Shown in pieces: positions 11,032 to 23,333 of a DNA stretch of 64,000 bases. A program made the translations under genes and the position numbers. Positions within the stretch are counted from its first letter, which is position 1; every line of letters starts with the position of its first letter. Origin of the DNA: Bradysia coprophila (taxonomy: Eukaryota > Arthropoda > Insecta > Diptera > Sciaridae); NCBI RefSeq assembly GCF_014529535.1, contig NW_023503727.1, positions 2,418,001 to 2,482,000 on the forward strand, in the 5' to 3' direction. The notes under the pieces are model-generated. The model was given only the letters and a program-made list of their open reading frames with translations. It ran no database searches and had not been told where the DNA came from.

Positions 11032-14000
11032 ATGATTTGTTTATTGTGTTTTGAATCGAACAATGATTCGATCAGTGTTACGAGCCATGAAGGCAAAAAA
11101 CATCGAATATCGGCTTTGCTATTCAAATACTTTCGTTTCTGTTTCGACGTACGTAAATCGTAAAACGAAATTGTGAAAGTGGAACAAATTTTCCAAAATC
11201 GAACTCTCTTGCAGGAAGAACCTGCCAATGGATACCTGTGCCGAGTATGTTGGCAGAAGGTGGTTCTATTTCATGAATTTTACATGCGAATTCAATCTAT
11301 TTATGAGCAGAGCAGTACAAATCGAATTCCCAGAACGATAGTGGACGTCAAAGAGGAAAAAATTGAAGATGTTGGCTGTGAGCAAGTGGACGAAATCGTC
11401 GATAGTGAGTCGTCATTCAAATGCGAACCAGCGTTTTCGTATGACAGTGATGAAGGTACTTAATGCGAGTATTCACAGCACAAAGTTCATAGCAATTATT
11501 GCACCACAGATATAACACAAACCAATGAAATATTCCTTAACGAATCACCTTGTGATGGGCAAACGTCAGAGACGAAAGTGAAAGCAACATTAAAATCAAC
11601 AAATCAACGACAGTCACGCAAGTAATTGTATTTTTACTGTGTCACATTTTGTGTCCATTAAGTCTACGTTCCACGCCGGCTGAAGTAGTCCCAACCATAT
11701 TGACTTGCCATGACGCGTCTCTTTTAATTACAGAAAATCGAAAAAGTCTTCCAAGAAACGTAGTGCGCACACTAAACGACCAACTCGTCCACCCATTTTC
11801 AAATGCACAATCAGACTCTGTGCAGACGAATTTCCAACAAAGGACGACCTAATCGCCCACAAAATCAACACTCACAAACGCATCCAGTGCACCCATTGTC
11901 CCGATTTGAAGCTGGTGCTCGATCTGAACACCCATCTCAAGAACATGCACGGCATCATACAGACAACGATATGCGAACATTGTGGCCAGGAATTTCACAG
12001 CAATGCTACGTTCCTGAGCCATGTCAAAGGGGTGCATGAAGTGCACGAACCGCTGCAATGCGACATCTGTAAAGATTGGTTCAAGAGCAGAGACAGTATT
12101 CGATCGCACATGACGTACGTGCACATTCAAGGGCCGCAGGCTTGCCAGATTTGTGGAAAGGTGTCGACGAATCGGAAATCGTTGTTGAAGCATCAGAAAA
12201 TTCACATCGAGTCGAGGAAGGATCGTTTCAAGTGCATCGTGTGCGGAAAGGGTGAGTCGCTTTTTCGACAATTGAAATGAAATCAAAAATATTTACGGGA
12301 CTGTGTCCTTGTTGTAGGCTTTCGGGACAATACAAAACTTAAGGTAGGTGGTGATCTCAACAAAAATCTCTTCGAGAAAAGTGTGACGCAGTCTTTGAAA
12401 TACAATTTCAAAAATTAAATTTTACACCCAATTAGTTCAAACAAGCTGGCTTAGGTTTTCTCATCATCTGCCAAATAATTTTTACAAAAAAAAATTTAGA
12501 CTGGAAACAACCAAAATTTCACCAAAAAAATCTGCGTCGCATGTGGCAGATAAATTTTCTTGCTGGACTGTTCCTGAACATCTGCCACTTTGCGACGCAG
12601 ATTTTTTTGGTAAAATTTTGGTTGTTCCCAGTCTAATTTTTTTTTGTAAAAATTATTTGGCAGATGATGAGAAAACCTAAGCCAGCTTGTTTGACGAAAT
12701 TTGACGAAATTCGAAAATTTGACGAAATTTGACGAAATTTGACGAAATTCGAAAATTTGACGAAATTTGACGAAATTTGACGAAATTCGAAAATTTGACG
12801 AAATTCAAAAATTTGACGAAATTTGAAAATTTGATTAAATTTGAAAATTTGACGAAATTTGAAAATTTGATGAAATTCAAAAATTTGACGAAATTTGACG
12901 AAATTCGAAAATTTGACGAAAATCGAAAATTTGACGATATACCAAAATCTGACGAAATTATGAAAATTTGACGAAAGTAATTCTCTATCTGCCACCATTC
13001 AAGAAATATCTCTAAAAACATAATTGACCCACCCATTTCCAACTTTCGGAATTTTTCACATTTGCCCCTCTGTTCTACTCGTAAAACTCTGAGACTTTGC
13101 CGAAGAAAGTAACTCTCTATCTCTCATAACCCAAAAAAATATTAGTCCTTTCATCCTACGCTCGAGTAGCTCAAAATTTGGTCACTCTAATCACTCTAGC
13201 TCAAACGATTCTGCCCCGATTTTTTTAATTATTTTTTTGTTCGAATCGTGTTACGAATACCTTTCATTTGAGGGGTCGCACGCCTCTGTAGGTATCAATA
13301 CAGCTAAGCTACAGCCGAAAACGCGTTCCCGACCCTCGAAAACCACACTCAGAAACCACTTCGAAGCCAATAAAACAAAATTCTGGTTTTTCCTGGGGTA
13401 ATGGCGTATCACATTTTCAATTTTATGCCCACCCTGAGGTTTCTGCAAAATTTCATGGAGATTGGCTGACTAGTTTCCGAGATCGACCGTCGATAGATAG
13501 ACAGATAGACAGATAGAAACATACAGAGTAAGTTGAAAGATTTTGATTGTTTGAAAAACGTTAATTTGGTGTATTTTCTATGAAAATGACCAACTTCAAA
13601 ACGATGTATCTCCGGCAATTTTAAAGTTACATAGTCGAGTGATAGCTCGTTTTGCTCGTATTTGAAGCGCGAATAAGATAGATTAGGATTTGTGGTGATA
13701 CAGGCCAAAGGAAAGAAACTTAAATTTTCGCCTTTATATAGTTGCCGCGTCTCAAAAAAATTTCTTCGTTCTTTTTTTGGAAGTTAGACTGCGTCAAGTC
13801 CTCCGCTATCGCTCCAGACATGATTACAGTTGTTATTGTTAGAGGGAAAAGATAGGGCCAGTCATACTACTAGGTTTTCTGTTATACAGAAGTGAAATTT
13901 GAAAGGAAAAGCTCAATCGATCGATGAGTGAAACCTCATGACTCTAAAAAGATAGGCCCAGTTCACTTTAAGAAATCGATAACCAACAGTCCCAATTTTT

Positions 14001-14176
14001 AGGAACATTCCTACATACACAGTGGCGTTACCGATGCGTATTCATGTAACTTTTGCGGTAAAAATTTCCGTTTTGGTTCATCGTTATCGGCTCACCGCAT
14101 GAAAGTCCATCCCGTCGAAATGGCAGGCGTTAAATATCGGTTGCAATGGAAGAAAAACGTTGAATTAAAAATGTAA
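11032..14176 (+). CDS. ZAD + seven C2H2 zinc-finger protein (putative transcription factor)
   Basis: Six-exon, 395-aa model: 11032-11148, 11215-11455, 11510-11621, 11734-12251, 12318-12343, 14003-14176; all GT-AG and phase-consistent. Residues 1-70 form a ZAD domain (first Cys pair CLLC, second CRVC after PANGYL), an arthropod dimerisation module. A Glu/Asp-rich linker follows. Seven C2H2 fingers come next, the sixth completed only by joining the 26-nt exon 5 to exon 6 (CIVCGK...FRDNTKLKEH), which supports the splicing. The last finger is CNFCGKNFRFGSSLSAH. The protein should bind DNA in the nucleus; the target is unknown. Intron 5 (1.66 kb) is swollen by a foldback and a minisatellite. AATAAA at 14226-14231 fits the 3' end. 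It converges on the peritrophin gene. Confidence 0.88.
12438..12693. repeat. Long hairpin element inside the ZAD-gene intron
   Basis: Near-perfect arms of about 110 nt starting CAAACAAGCTGGCTTAGG and ending with the inverse, CCTAAGCCAGCTTGTTTG. The central loop is around 12550-12585. A transcript of the gene would carry a long double-stranded stem here. Non-coding. Confidence 0.85.
12690..12980. repeat. TTTGACGAAATT minisatellite
   Basis: About 290 bp of irregular tandem TTTGACGAAATTYGAAAA units directly abutting the hairpin element. The opposite-strand frames (RQIFEFRQIF type) are translations of the repeat and not genes. Confidence 0.85.
13480..13530. repeat. GATA/GACA microsatellite
   Basis: Short run of ATAGATAGACAGATAGACAG in the last intron of the zinc-finger gene. 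The surrounding intron (12981-14002) shows no other recognised element. Confidence 0.7.
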
Positions 14177-14231
14177 AATTAGTTTTATTTCCAAAATACA
14201 CAGAGAAGATGAGTTTCATCAAGACAATAAA

Positions 14232-14581
14232 TCTTTTACCTAAATTTACTTAACAAGTTGCACTAAGATGGCAACTGTCGTGGTCATTCAAAACATCGTA
14301 TCGCATTTTTTGTGTGCTTTGGAGATCTTCCGAAAGCTTGAGCTTTGTAGAGCTTTCAAAAGCTGTGGATTTGGCGAGCTTTCAAAAGTTTGTGCTTTGG
14401 AGAGCTTTCGAAAGCTCTGAGATTCTTTGGATTCCATTGGACAAGTGAAAGATTCACTGGAACGCAAAAGAAGCTTAAAGCTCACGAAACCTTTTTATCA
14501 GCAAAGCCACAAATACGACACGGTGTTCTGGCTTAACACGGCAGATTATCACATTGTAATCAGTCAGTCAAAACGTCCATT
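14232..14581. other. Short interval between convergent genes
   Basis: Contains three or four diverged copies of a GAGCTTTCAAAAGCT-type palindromic word at about 14320-14420. No gene. Confidence 0.5.
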
Positions 14582-15534
14582 TTAATCGGCACCACTCCCA
14601 ATTCTCCTAAAATTCGCCCTCTTACAATTAACCACATCGGCGAAATCGCATTGGCCCGTCAGTTCATTAAATTCCAATCCTGGCGCACAACTGAATTGAT
14701 GCGGTTGTCCGTTGGCGCAAATGAAATACGAAACGCAGTTGGACGGATGAGGATGAACACCATCAGTCATACATTGGAAGCCTGGCTCGTCTGGAATTTG
14801 TGGTGGTGGATGTTCGGGATTAGCGACACAGTCAGTCAAATGGGGGAATGTACAGAGGCTGGTTATCGGGTCGAAATGAAGCTCTTCATTGCATTCTCTG
14901 CGTACTGGCTCTGGATCACCCACACAAATGTGATATCTGTAATCAAACGTGTCGATAAGTCGTCGACCTTTACCACGTTTAGTTCCCATTTCAACTTACA
15001 CTGAACAATTGTACGGGTCACGAATAGCAATAACACTTCCATCGATCGGCAATCTTGCCGGACATTGGAAGCGTACAGTACAATCCACGACAGATTTTAG
15101 ATCACATTGTCCCGTTTTATTATTGAATTGTAGTCCTGGTTCACACATTAGCTGCGAAGCCACACCGGCTACACATCTGATGAAAGATCGACAACTTCGG
15201 TCCATAATGTGTGTGGACATTGTCTCATTACTGGGACAGCTGAAACACTGAATGTTTTGCGGCCAATCACATTGTCTCGTTATTGGATTGAAATTGAATT
15301 CGGTAGGACAATTTCCAGGCTCGGGACCGTGTTGTCCGCAACGAAACCAGCCGTTACAATCTCTTACGTTTGGGATGAAGGCGTTAAGTTCTTCCTCGTC
15401 ACAAATTGATGCATTTTGTGCTACAGTTAGCGTGACGACTGCAGCTAGTACGTAGAATATTTTATCTGTTGGATCAAATGGCTGGTTAAGTTAGGGCACA
15501 TTTTACACTCAAATTGACTTCACTTACAAATCAT
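14582..15534 (-). CDS. Peritrophin/obstructor-like secreted chitin-binding protein
   Basis: Three-exon, 275-aa model: 15534-15528 (a 7-nt first exon, ATG ATT T), 15465-15000, 14936-14582; GT-AG with matching phases. The joined N-terminus gives a signal peptide with the core KIFYVLAAVVTLTVAQ. Four CBM14 (peritrophin-A) domains of about 55 aa each follow, each with the six-Cys spacing ending in a C-D-x(4)-V-x-C-like motif (QCDWPQNIQC, QCDLKSVVDC, LCTFPHLTDC, QCDFADVVNC). Such proteins bind chitin in gut peritrophic matrix or cuticle. The 7-nt coding exon is unusual but is required to supply a Met and complete the signal peptide. Confidence 0.88.
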
Positions 15535-16324
15535 TTTTCTTATAAATCTCTTCTGATAACTTCGGAGTTACTTAGTTGCTTCAGTTGCTTGTATTTAGTT
15601 GAAATGCTTAACGTACAACATTCTGCCTGATCTTAAATACTAAAATTCGCTCACTATCTTCCTCCAAGTGTTGTATGACAAGCACACACTTGTCTCCCAT
15701 TATCATCATAATAACAAAAATAAGAGAAAAATTTGCAATTTTAATCTATGAAGTGAAGTGGACTTACGATAAACATGTTTCGTTGAATCGGAGCTTCTTC
15801 TTCCATATTTTGGTAATCTTGTTTTTCAACCGGACGTTGAAGATAACATTGTCGAATTGAGTTATAATTCTGGTGAATTATGCGGCCAAAGGTGAATTCG
15901 AACGGAATTGAGATTATTGCGATAACAGAGGTACGGACGGAAGTCAACGGGGAAATTAGATGCGTTATCTACTTTTGGGTTCTGCAGCACGGCTGTCCTC
16001 AACGAAGATAAAGTTTTTTGAAAATGTACCCACAAAATGACTTCAGTTCTGAGTTCTGGGACTTAAATAGAGATCGAAACCACTTTACTTAGTCTTCAAC
16101 TAGATCCTTCCCCATAGTCGACTGTGAAGAAAAGGATTTTTTCCATACAAATTTTCAAGATTATTGTTGCTTAATGACGTTTTTATATTTTTTATCGATA
16201 AAGACCGTTATTCTGAGCAAAAAATTGTTCTACAGCATGTCTGTAAAATTTTTCGTTTGTTTTATAAAGTCAACTTAGGGTCCTAGCTCAGTACAATTTG
16301 GTACATGATAGTTGCTTCATAAAA
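15535..16324. other. Upstream region of the peritrophin gene
   Basis: No gene recognised. A 61-codon open frame at 15675-15860 has no similarity or splice support. Confidence 0.45.
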
Positions 16325-19300
16325 CGAGCCATCAGAACAGTCGGAGCGTCTGCTGCGACTGAGCCCCGTACAAACCCGTATATCTATTGCGTACGTGACC
16401 CTAGTGCGTCTGTCACCCTACTTTGACCGTAGACCTATTGCACCCGTAAACGTAGTTGAAGTCAAATTATTATGAAATGTGTACATCTTAGAAATTGCGC
16501 ATAGCGCAATTACGAAGCCCCGTACGACGTTCCTTTCAAATAAAACAAAAATTTCAAATAGCCCTAAAATTTAAATTTATTTAGTATAAATACACATAGG
16601 GCCTAGTATCGGCCTCAGTCCGAGGATCCAAATTTAATTTTTTTTTTCAACTTCATTCTATTCGGCCTTTGATTACCTTCCAAATGACACAAAAATTACG
16701 AAAAATGAATGAAATTTACTCGAGTTCAATGTAAAATACACATAGGGCCCTAGTAGTGGCCTTAGTCCAAGGACCCAAATTTAAATTTTTTTCAACAACT
16801 TTCTATTCGGCGTTCGATTACCTTCCAAATGAAACAAAAATTACGAAAAACGGATGAAATTTGCTCGAGTTATATTCAAAATACACATAGGGCCCTAGTA
16901 GCGGCCTTAGTCCGAGGACCCAAATTTAATTTTTTTCAACAACATTCTATTCGGCCTTTGATTACCTTCCAAATGAAACACAAATTACGAAAAACGGATG
17001 AAATTTGCTCGAGTTATATTCAAAATACACATAGGGCCCTAGTAACGGCCTTAGTCCAAGGACCCAAATTTAATTTTTTTCAACAACATTCTATTCGGCC
17101 TTTGATTACCTTCCAAATGAAACACAAATTACGAAAAACGGATGAAATTTGCTCGAGTTATATTCAAAATACACATAGGGCCCTAGTAGCGGCCTTAGTC
17201 CGAGGACCCAAATTTAATTTTTTTTCAACAACTTTCTATTCGGCGTTCGATTACCTTCCAAATGAAACAAAAATTACGAAAAACGGATGAAATTTGCTCG
17301 AGTTATATTCAAAATACACATAGGGCCCTAGTAGCGGCCTTAGTCCGAGGACCCAAATTTAATTTTTTTCAACAACATTCTATTCGGCCTTTGATTACCT
17401 TCCAAATGAAACACAAATTACGAAAAACGGATGAAATTTGCTCGAGTTATATTCAAAATACACATAGGGCCCTAGTAGCGGCCTTAGTCCGAGGACCCAA
17501 ATTTAATTTTTTTCAACAACATTCTATTCGGCCTTTGATTACCTTCCAAATGAAACACAAATTACGAAAAACGGATGAAATTTGCTCGAGTTATATTCAA
17601 AATACACATAGGGCCCTAGTAACGGCCTTAGTCCAAGGACCCAAATTTAATTTTTTTTTCAACAACATTCTATTCGGTGTTTGATTACCTTCCAAATGAC
17701 ACAAAAATTACGAAAAATGAATGAAATTTACTCGAGTTCAATGTAAAATACACATAGGGCCCTAGTAGTGGCCTTAGTCCAAGGACCCAAATTTAATTTT
17801 TTTTCAACAACTTTCTATTCGGCGTTCGATTACCTTCCAAATGAAACAAAAATTACGAAAAACGGATGAAATTTGCTCGAGTTATATTCAAAATACACAT
17901 AGGGCCCTAGTAGCGGCCTTAGTCCGAGGACCCAAATTTAATTTTTTTCAACAACATTCTATTCGGCCTTTGATTACCTTCCAAATGAAACACAAATTAC
18001 GAAAAACGGATGAAATTTGCTCGAGTTATATTCAAAATACACATAGGGCCCTAGTAGCGGCCTTAGTCCGAGGACCCAAATTTAATTTTTTTTCAACAAC
18101 TTTCTATTCGGCGTTCGATTACCTTCCAAATGAAACAAAAATTACGAAAAACGGATGAAATTTGCTCGAGTTATATTCAAAATACACATAGGGCCCTAGT
18201 AGCGGCCTTAGTCCGAGGACCCAAATTTAATTTTTTTCAACAACATTCTATTCGGCCTTTGATTACCTTCCAAATGAAACACAAATTACGAAAAACGGAT
18301 GAAATTTGCTCGAGTTATATTCAAAATACACATAGGGCCCTAGTAACGGCCTTAGTCCAAGGACCCAAATTTAATTTTTTTCAACAACATTCTATTCGGC
18401 CTTTGATTACCTTCCAAATGAAACACAAATTACGAAAAACGGATGAAATTTGCTCGAGTTATATTCAAAATACACATAGGGCCCTAGTAGCGGCCTTAGT
18501 CCGAGGACCCAAATTTAATTTTTTTTCAACAACTTTCTATTCGGCGTTCGATTACCTTCCAAATGAAACAAAAATTACGAAAAACGGATGAAATTTGCTC
18601 GAGTTATATTCAAAATACACATAGGGCCCTAGTAGCGGCCTTAGTCCGAGGACCCAAATTTAATTTTTTTCAACAACATTCTATTCGGCCTTTGATTACC
18701 TTCCAAATGAAACACAAATTACGAAAAACGGATGAAATTTGCTCGAGTTATATTCAAAATACACATAGGGCCCTAGTAGCGGCCTTAGTCCGAGGACCCA
18801 AATTTAATTTTTTTCAACAACATTCTATTCGGCCTTTGATTACCTTCCAAATGAAACACAAATTACGAAAAACGGATGAAATTTGCTCGAGTTATATTCA
18901 AAATACACATAGGGCCCTAGTAACGGCCTTAGTCCAAGGACCCAAATTTAATTTTTTTCAACAACATTCTATTCGGCCTTTGATTACCTTCCAAATGAAA
19001 CACAAATTACGAAAAACGGATGAAATTTGCTCGAGTTATATTCAAAATACACATAGGGCCCTAGTAGCGGCCTTAGTCCGAGGACCCAAATTTAATTTTT
19101 TTCAACAACATTCTATTCGGCCTTTGATTACCTTCCAAATGAAACACAAATTACGAAAAACGGATGAAATTTGCTCGAGTTATATTCAAAATACACATAG
19201 GGCCCTAGTAGCGGCCTTAGTCCGAGGACCCAAATTTAATTTTTTTCAACAACATTCTATTCGGCCTTTGATTACCTTCCAAATGAAGCACAAATTACGA

Positions 19301-20650
19301 AAAACGGATGAAATTTGCTCGAGTTATATTCAAAATACACATAGGGCCCTAGTAACGGCCTTAGTCCAAGGACCCAAATTTAATTTTTTTTTCAACAACA
19401 TTCTATTCGGTGTTTGATTACCTTCCAAATGACACAAAAATTACGAAAAATGAATGAAATTTACTCGAGTTCAATGTAAAATACACATAGGGCCCTAGTA
19501 GTGGCCTTAGTCCAAGGACCCAAATTTAATTTTTTTTCAACAACTTTCTATTCGGCGTTCGATTACCTTCCAAATGAAACAAAAATTACGAAAAACGGAT
19601 GAAATTTGCTCGAGTTATATTCAAAATACACATAGGGCCCTAGTAGCGGCCTTAGTCCGAGGACCCAAATTTAATTTTTTTCAACAACATTCTATTCGGC
19701 CTTTGATTACCTTCCAAATGAAACACAAATTACGAAAAACGGATGAAATTTGCTCGAGTTATATTCAAAATACACATAGGGCCCTAGTAACGGCCTTAGT
19801 CCAAGGACCCAAATTTAATTTTTTTTTCAACAACATTCTATTCGGTGTTCGATTATCTTTCAAATGAAACAAAAATTACGAAAAACGGATGAAATTTACT
19901 CGAGTTGTATGTAAAATACGCATAGGGCCCTAGTAGCGGCCTTAGTCCGAGGACCCAAATTTAATTTTTTTTTCAACAACATTCTATTCGGTGTTCGATT
20001 ATCTTTCAAATGAAATAAAAATTACGAAAAACGGATGAAATTTACTCGAGTTGTATGTAAAATACGCCTAGTAGCGGCCTTAGTCCGAGGACCCAAATTT
20101 ATTTTTTTTTTTTTCAACAACATTCTATTCGGCCTTTGATTACCTTCCAAATGACACAAAAATTACGAAAAACGAATGAAATTTACTCGAGTTCAATGTA
20201 AAATACACATAGGGCCCTAGTAGTGGCCTTAGTCCAAGGACCCAAATTTAATTTTTTTTCAACAACATTCTATTCGGCGTTCGATTACCTTCCAAATGAA
20301 ACAAAAATTACGAAAAACGGATTAAATTTACTCGAGTTCAATGTAAAATACACATAGGGCCCTAGTAGCGGCCTTAGTCCGAGGACGCAAATTTAATTTT
20401 TTTCAACAACATTCTATTCGGCGTTCGATTACCTTCCAAATGAAACAAAAATTACGAAAAACGGATTAAATTTACTCGAGTTCAATGTAAAATACACATA
20501 GGGCCCTAGTAGTGGCCTTAGTCCAAGGACCTAAATTTAATTTTTTTTCAACAACTTTCTATTCGGCGTTCGATTACCTTCCAAATGAAACAAAAATTAC
20601 GAAAAACGGATTAAATTTACTTGAGTTCTATGTAAAATACACATAGGGCA
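16325..20650 (-). mobile_element. R1 copy B: 3' end plus hugely expanded 144-bp satellite core
   Basis: Reversed relative to copy A. The R1 3' terminus (CGAGCCATCAGAACAGTCGG on this strand) starts at 16325 after an A run. About 28 tandem monomers of 144-145 bp follow from 16598 to 20642, phased by CACATAGGGCCCTAGTA. The array stops inside the GGGCCC palindrome and no R1 5' end (AGCCCCGTACGAAG) is present, so the copy is truncated. Monomers fall into variants (AAACAAAAATTACG, AAACACAAATTACG, GACACAAAAATTACG). No independent coding capacity. Confidence 0.9.
16598..20645. repeat. Satellite-like array, about 28 x 144 bp with higher-order pattern
   Basis: Monomer starts recur every 144-145 bp. 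The rare GACACAAAAATTACG variant appears near 16684, 17694, 19428 and 20151, i.e. spaced by about 7, 12 and 5 monomers. The other two variants alternate in two- and three-monomer blocks. This implies block duplication (unequal exchange or rolling-circle-type amplification). Because 144 is divisible by 3, several monomers in a row stay open in one frame (48-aa periodicity). Confidence 0.9.
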
Positions 20651-20900
20651 GTGCGTTGGCAGTTGTCTGTTTCATCCACTAAAATTAGATGCTATTGTAC
20701 ACTCATCTTTATGTCTGCACTATCGGATATGTGTGACGAACGAAATGGTGCGAGTAGGCGACATCACTAAAATGCTAAAAGATCACACTACTCTCAATCA
20801 TAGCATCCCATATTCTTTCCGTTCAATTCATCAAAAAAACATTATTTAACTCAAGAGAGTCCAACATCAATTGTTTTAAAGATTTGTAAGTTTGAGCATT
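20651..20900. other. 5' flank of the Mx-like gene
   Basis: Unique-looking sequence between the satellite array and the start codon. It presumably holds the promoter and 5' UTR. No clear TATA box. Confidence 0.35.
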
Positions 20901-22946
20901 ATGGACACGTTTACGAACAAGTTCGATCAAATCATTCGTCCGTACATGGACAAAATTGATCAGGTGCGATCAATTCTATCCGGCGGAGTGCAAGGAATCA
21001 CATTCCCAACGGTGGTTGTTGTCGGCGATCAATCTAGCGGTAAATCAACGTTGCTGGAAGCGCTTTCATTGGTTGAATTACCGAAAGGAAGCGGTATTGT
21101 AACGCGGTGTCCATTGGTGCTGAGATTACGAACGGCTACAGAGAGGCGTGTCTATCGAATTCTCGGACAGAACGAGAAGACGCTGCTCAACGAAGACGAT
21201 TTGAACATTTTGCATTACATCGAGGAAGAGACTGCGAAATTAGCGGGTCATCAAAAGAATGTGGTGAAAGACCTGATTGAATTGCAGGTTGAAGATCCAA
21301 ATGTTCGAGATTTAACCGTTGTGGATCTACCAGGAATAGCTCGGAATCCGGTTGCTGATCAGCCGCGGGACATCCACGCACAAACGACAAATTTAATTAA
21401 ACATTTCATTCGTCAGGAAGGTTGCGTCATCCTGTGCGTGTTTCCTGCCAATGTCGATGTGGCTACTGTGGAATCGTTTACATTAGCACGCGAGGTAGAT
21501 CCTTCAGGTAAAGACAAGCAGAAAATATTCATTCCGAGGTCATGATTCTGAGAAAGGTTTTCAGGTACGCGAACGATCGGAGTCATCACCAAGTCTGATC
21601 TTGCTCCTAACGCTGACGATCTATGCCGCCAACTGTTAATGGAAAATGAGAACGTGCTTCAATTGAAACTGGGCTTCATAGCTGTGCGTAATCGTACAGC
21701 TGATGAGAAAATGACGTTGAAGGAAGCCAGAGAACGGGAAAAGCATTTCTTTCGGGGTCATCTTGCGTCATCAGTTGTTGGATCGGATTGTCTCGGAATC
21801 GATGCTCTCATCAATCGTCTGGCCGATTTGTATGCTGATCGTGTACAAAAAACGTTTCCTCAAATGCGTAAAGAGGTGCAACATAAATTGGACCAAGTGC
21901 GCGAGCAGTTAAGTAAGTTTCCGGAGGCACTGGACTCGCCAATTGCTCGGTTGGGCAAATATCACGAGTTGGTCGATTTCTTTGTGGAGAATGTTTTGAA
22001 GGTTCGCCTATCGTTGGGCAATGAAGACTCCAGTTTGGTCAACATTCTGCATGGCAAATTTTCGAAATTCGAGAAAATTCTCATCACGCAAAAGAAAGCG
22101 TTAGCGACCTGTCCATACTTCGCGAAAGTTAAAAATGCAATGTCCACTTGTGCCGGTGAGCAGTTACCGAATTTTTTGCCGAACACTCTGCTGAAACGTT
22201 TTGTTGAAGAGAAAATCAACGAACTGTGGAGTACAACCAAATCTCTGGTGAATGATTGCTTCTCCACAACACTGGGATTTCTTTCGATTGATGATGGACA
22301 ACACAAGAGCAATTACTTACTACAAAAACTTCAACCGGCCTTTTCCGAAGTGGTTCGCTTGCATTTAAACGAGCAAAAGAAAAGTGCTCTCGATCAGCTG
22401 CGAGGATTGATAGATCTCGAGAAAAACGATCCGTACACCATGAACAATTCTTACATGGAAATGGTTCAAACATCGAAAGCAGATCGACCAGCCAACTCCG
22501 AGGTAGATAATGATGACCAAGGAGTAGACGACATGATCGACAGTATTCGATCATATTGGGAAGTCGTACGGAGACGGTTCTTGGACTATGCCACACTGTC
22601 AATACGAGATCGGTTCGCATTCTCTGTCTGCAATGGAGTGCGTGATCGCTTGCGAAACATTCCGTCTGAACAGTGCGACTTCGTTGATGGGTACTTGGCT
22701 GACGATGCGGCCACTCGAGCTCAACGGGGAAAACTGCAGCAAACTTACGATCAGCTGCATAAGTGCCTGGAAATACTGGGCGGACGCAAGTTAATTGATG
22801 GGAATTCAAATGTGGCTATCGTCGATGACAACGAACTTGACGCAATATTCGACAAGCTGAATCAGAACGAAGAGGAAAAGATACCGAAAATGCTGTTCTC
22901 TTTGAATGATTTCCGTGTTAATGGGGAGGACGAAGACGATGCATAG
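20901..22946 (+). CDS. Mx-like dynamin-superfamily large GTPase
   Basis: Two exons, 20901-21507 and 21565-22946, 662 aa. The start is the ATG giving MDTFTNKFDQ. G1 is GDQSSGKST at residues 42-50. The dynamin signature LPKGSGIVTR follows at 60-69, G3 DLPG at 142-145 and G4 TKSD at 211-214, completed only after splicing. The middle/stalk region and a C-terminal GED-like helix (LDYATLSIRDRFAF onward) follow. There is no PH domain and no Pro-rich tail, so it is shorter than classical dynamin and Mx-sized. The family self-assembles on membranes or nucleoprotein targets and hydrolyses GTP; antiviral function is known for vertebrate Mx but cannot be inferred here. An acidic C-terminus ends the protein. 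AATAAA lies at 23030-23035. Confidence 0.87.
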
Positions 22947-23029
22947 GATGGAAGACCGACTGATGTTTCGGTGTTATTTTTCAATTTTTTTATGGTTACA
23001 CACGACTCATGTCACCTTCACCATTGCGA

Positions 23030-23035
23030 AATAAA
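23030..23035 (+). terminator. Polyadenylation signal of the Mx-like gene
   Basis: AATAAA 84 nt after the stop codon, in a T-rich 3' flank. Confidence 0.65.
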
Positions 23036-23333
23036 GATTTTAAGTTTTTGATACAATTTTTGGTTCTTTGCTATCTATCGTTTCGCCTGGTCCAAAAGAC
23101 TCATTTATCGAACCTTGATGTGACCGCTTATTATTTGTGACCCTGTGATTCTGGTGAAGTCATGACTTCATTCAATGGTCCCAAGTGTGCCCCAACGAAA
23201 CGAACCATTTCATTCCTTTTATTGCTTTTATTGATATAAATGCTGCACTCAGAGACGCACTTAGTAAACAAAAGCGCAATAAATTCAAAAAAAGCTAGAG
23301 AATGCGAGGCCTGACAGAAAATGATCGGCTCGT
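23036..23333. other. Interval between convergent Mx-like and ValRS genes
   Basis: No gene. A minus-strand AATAAA (TTTATT at 23218-23223) lies about 110 nt past the ValRS stop and may be its poly(A) signal. Confidence 0.5.

Noticed and set aside
12633-13042. Overlapping open frames rich in RQIFEF / TKFENL
   Set aside because: Direct translations of the TTTGACGAAATT minisatellite, open on both strands.
16829-19867. Six or more open frames of 97-284 codons with 48-aa repeats, suggesting a repeat-protein gene
   Set aside because: They arise because the satellite monomer is 144 bp; the same DNA occurs in short form in every R1 element, stops enter wherever a monomer changes length, and there is no gene structure.
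21187-21390. Antisense open frame in the dynamin GTPase domain (also 21962-22312, 22216-22809)
   Set aside because: Shadow frames of a strongly coding region.
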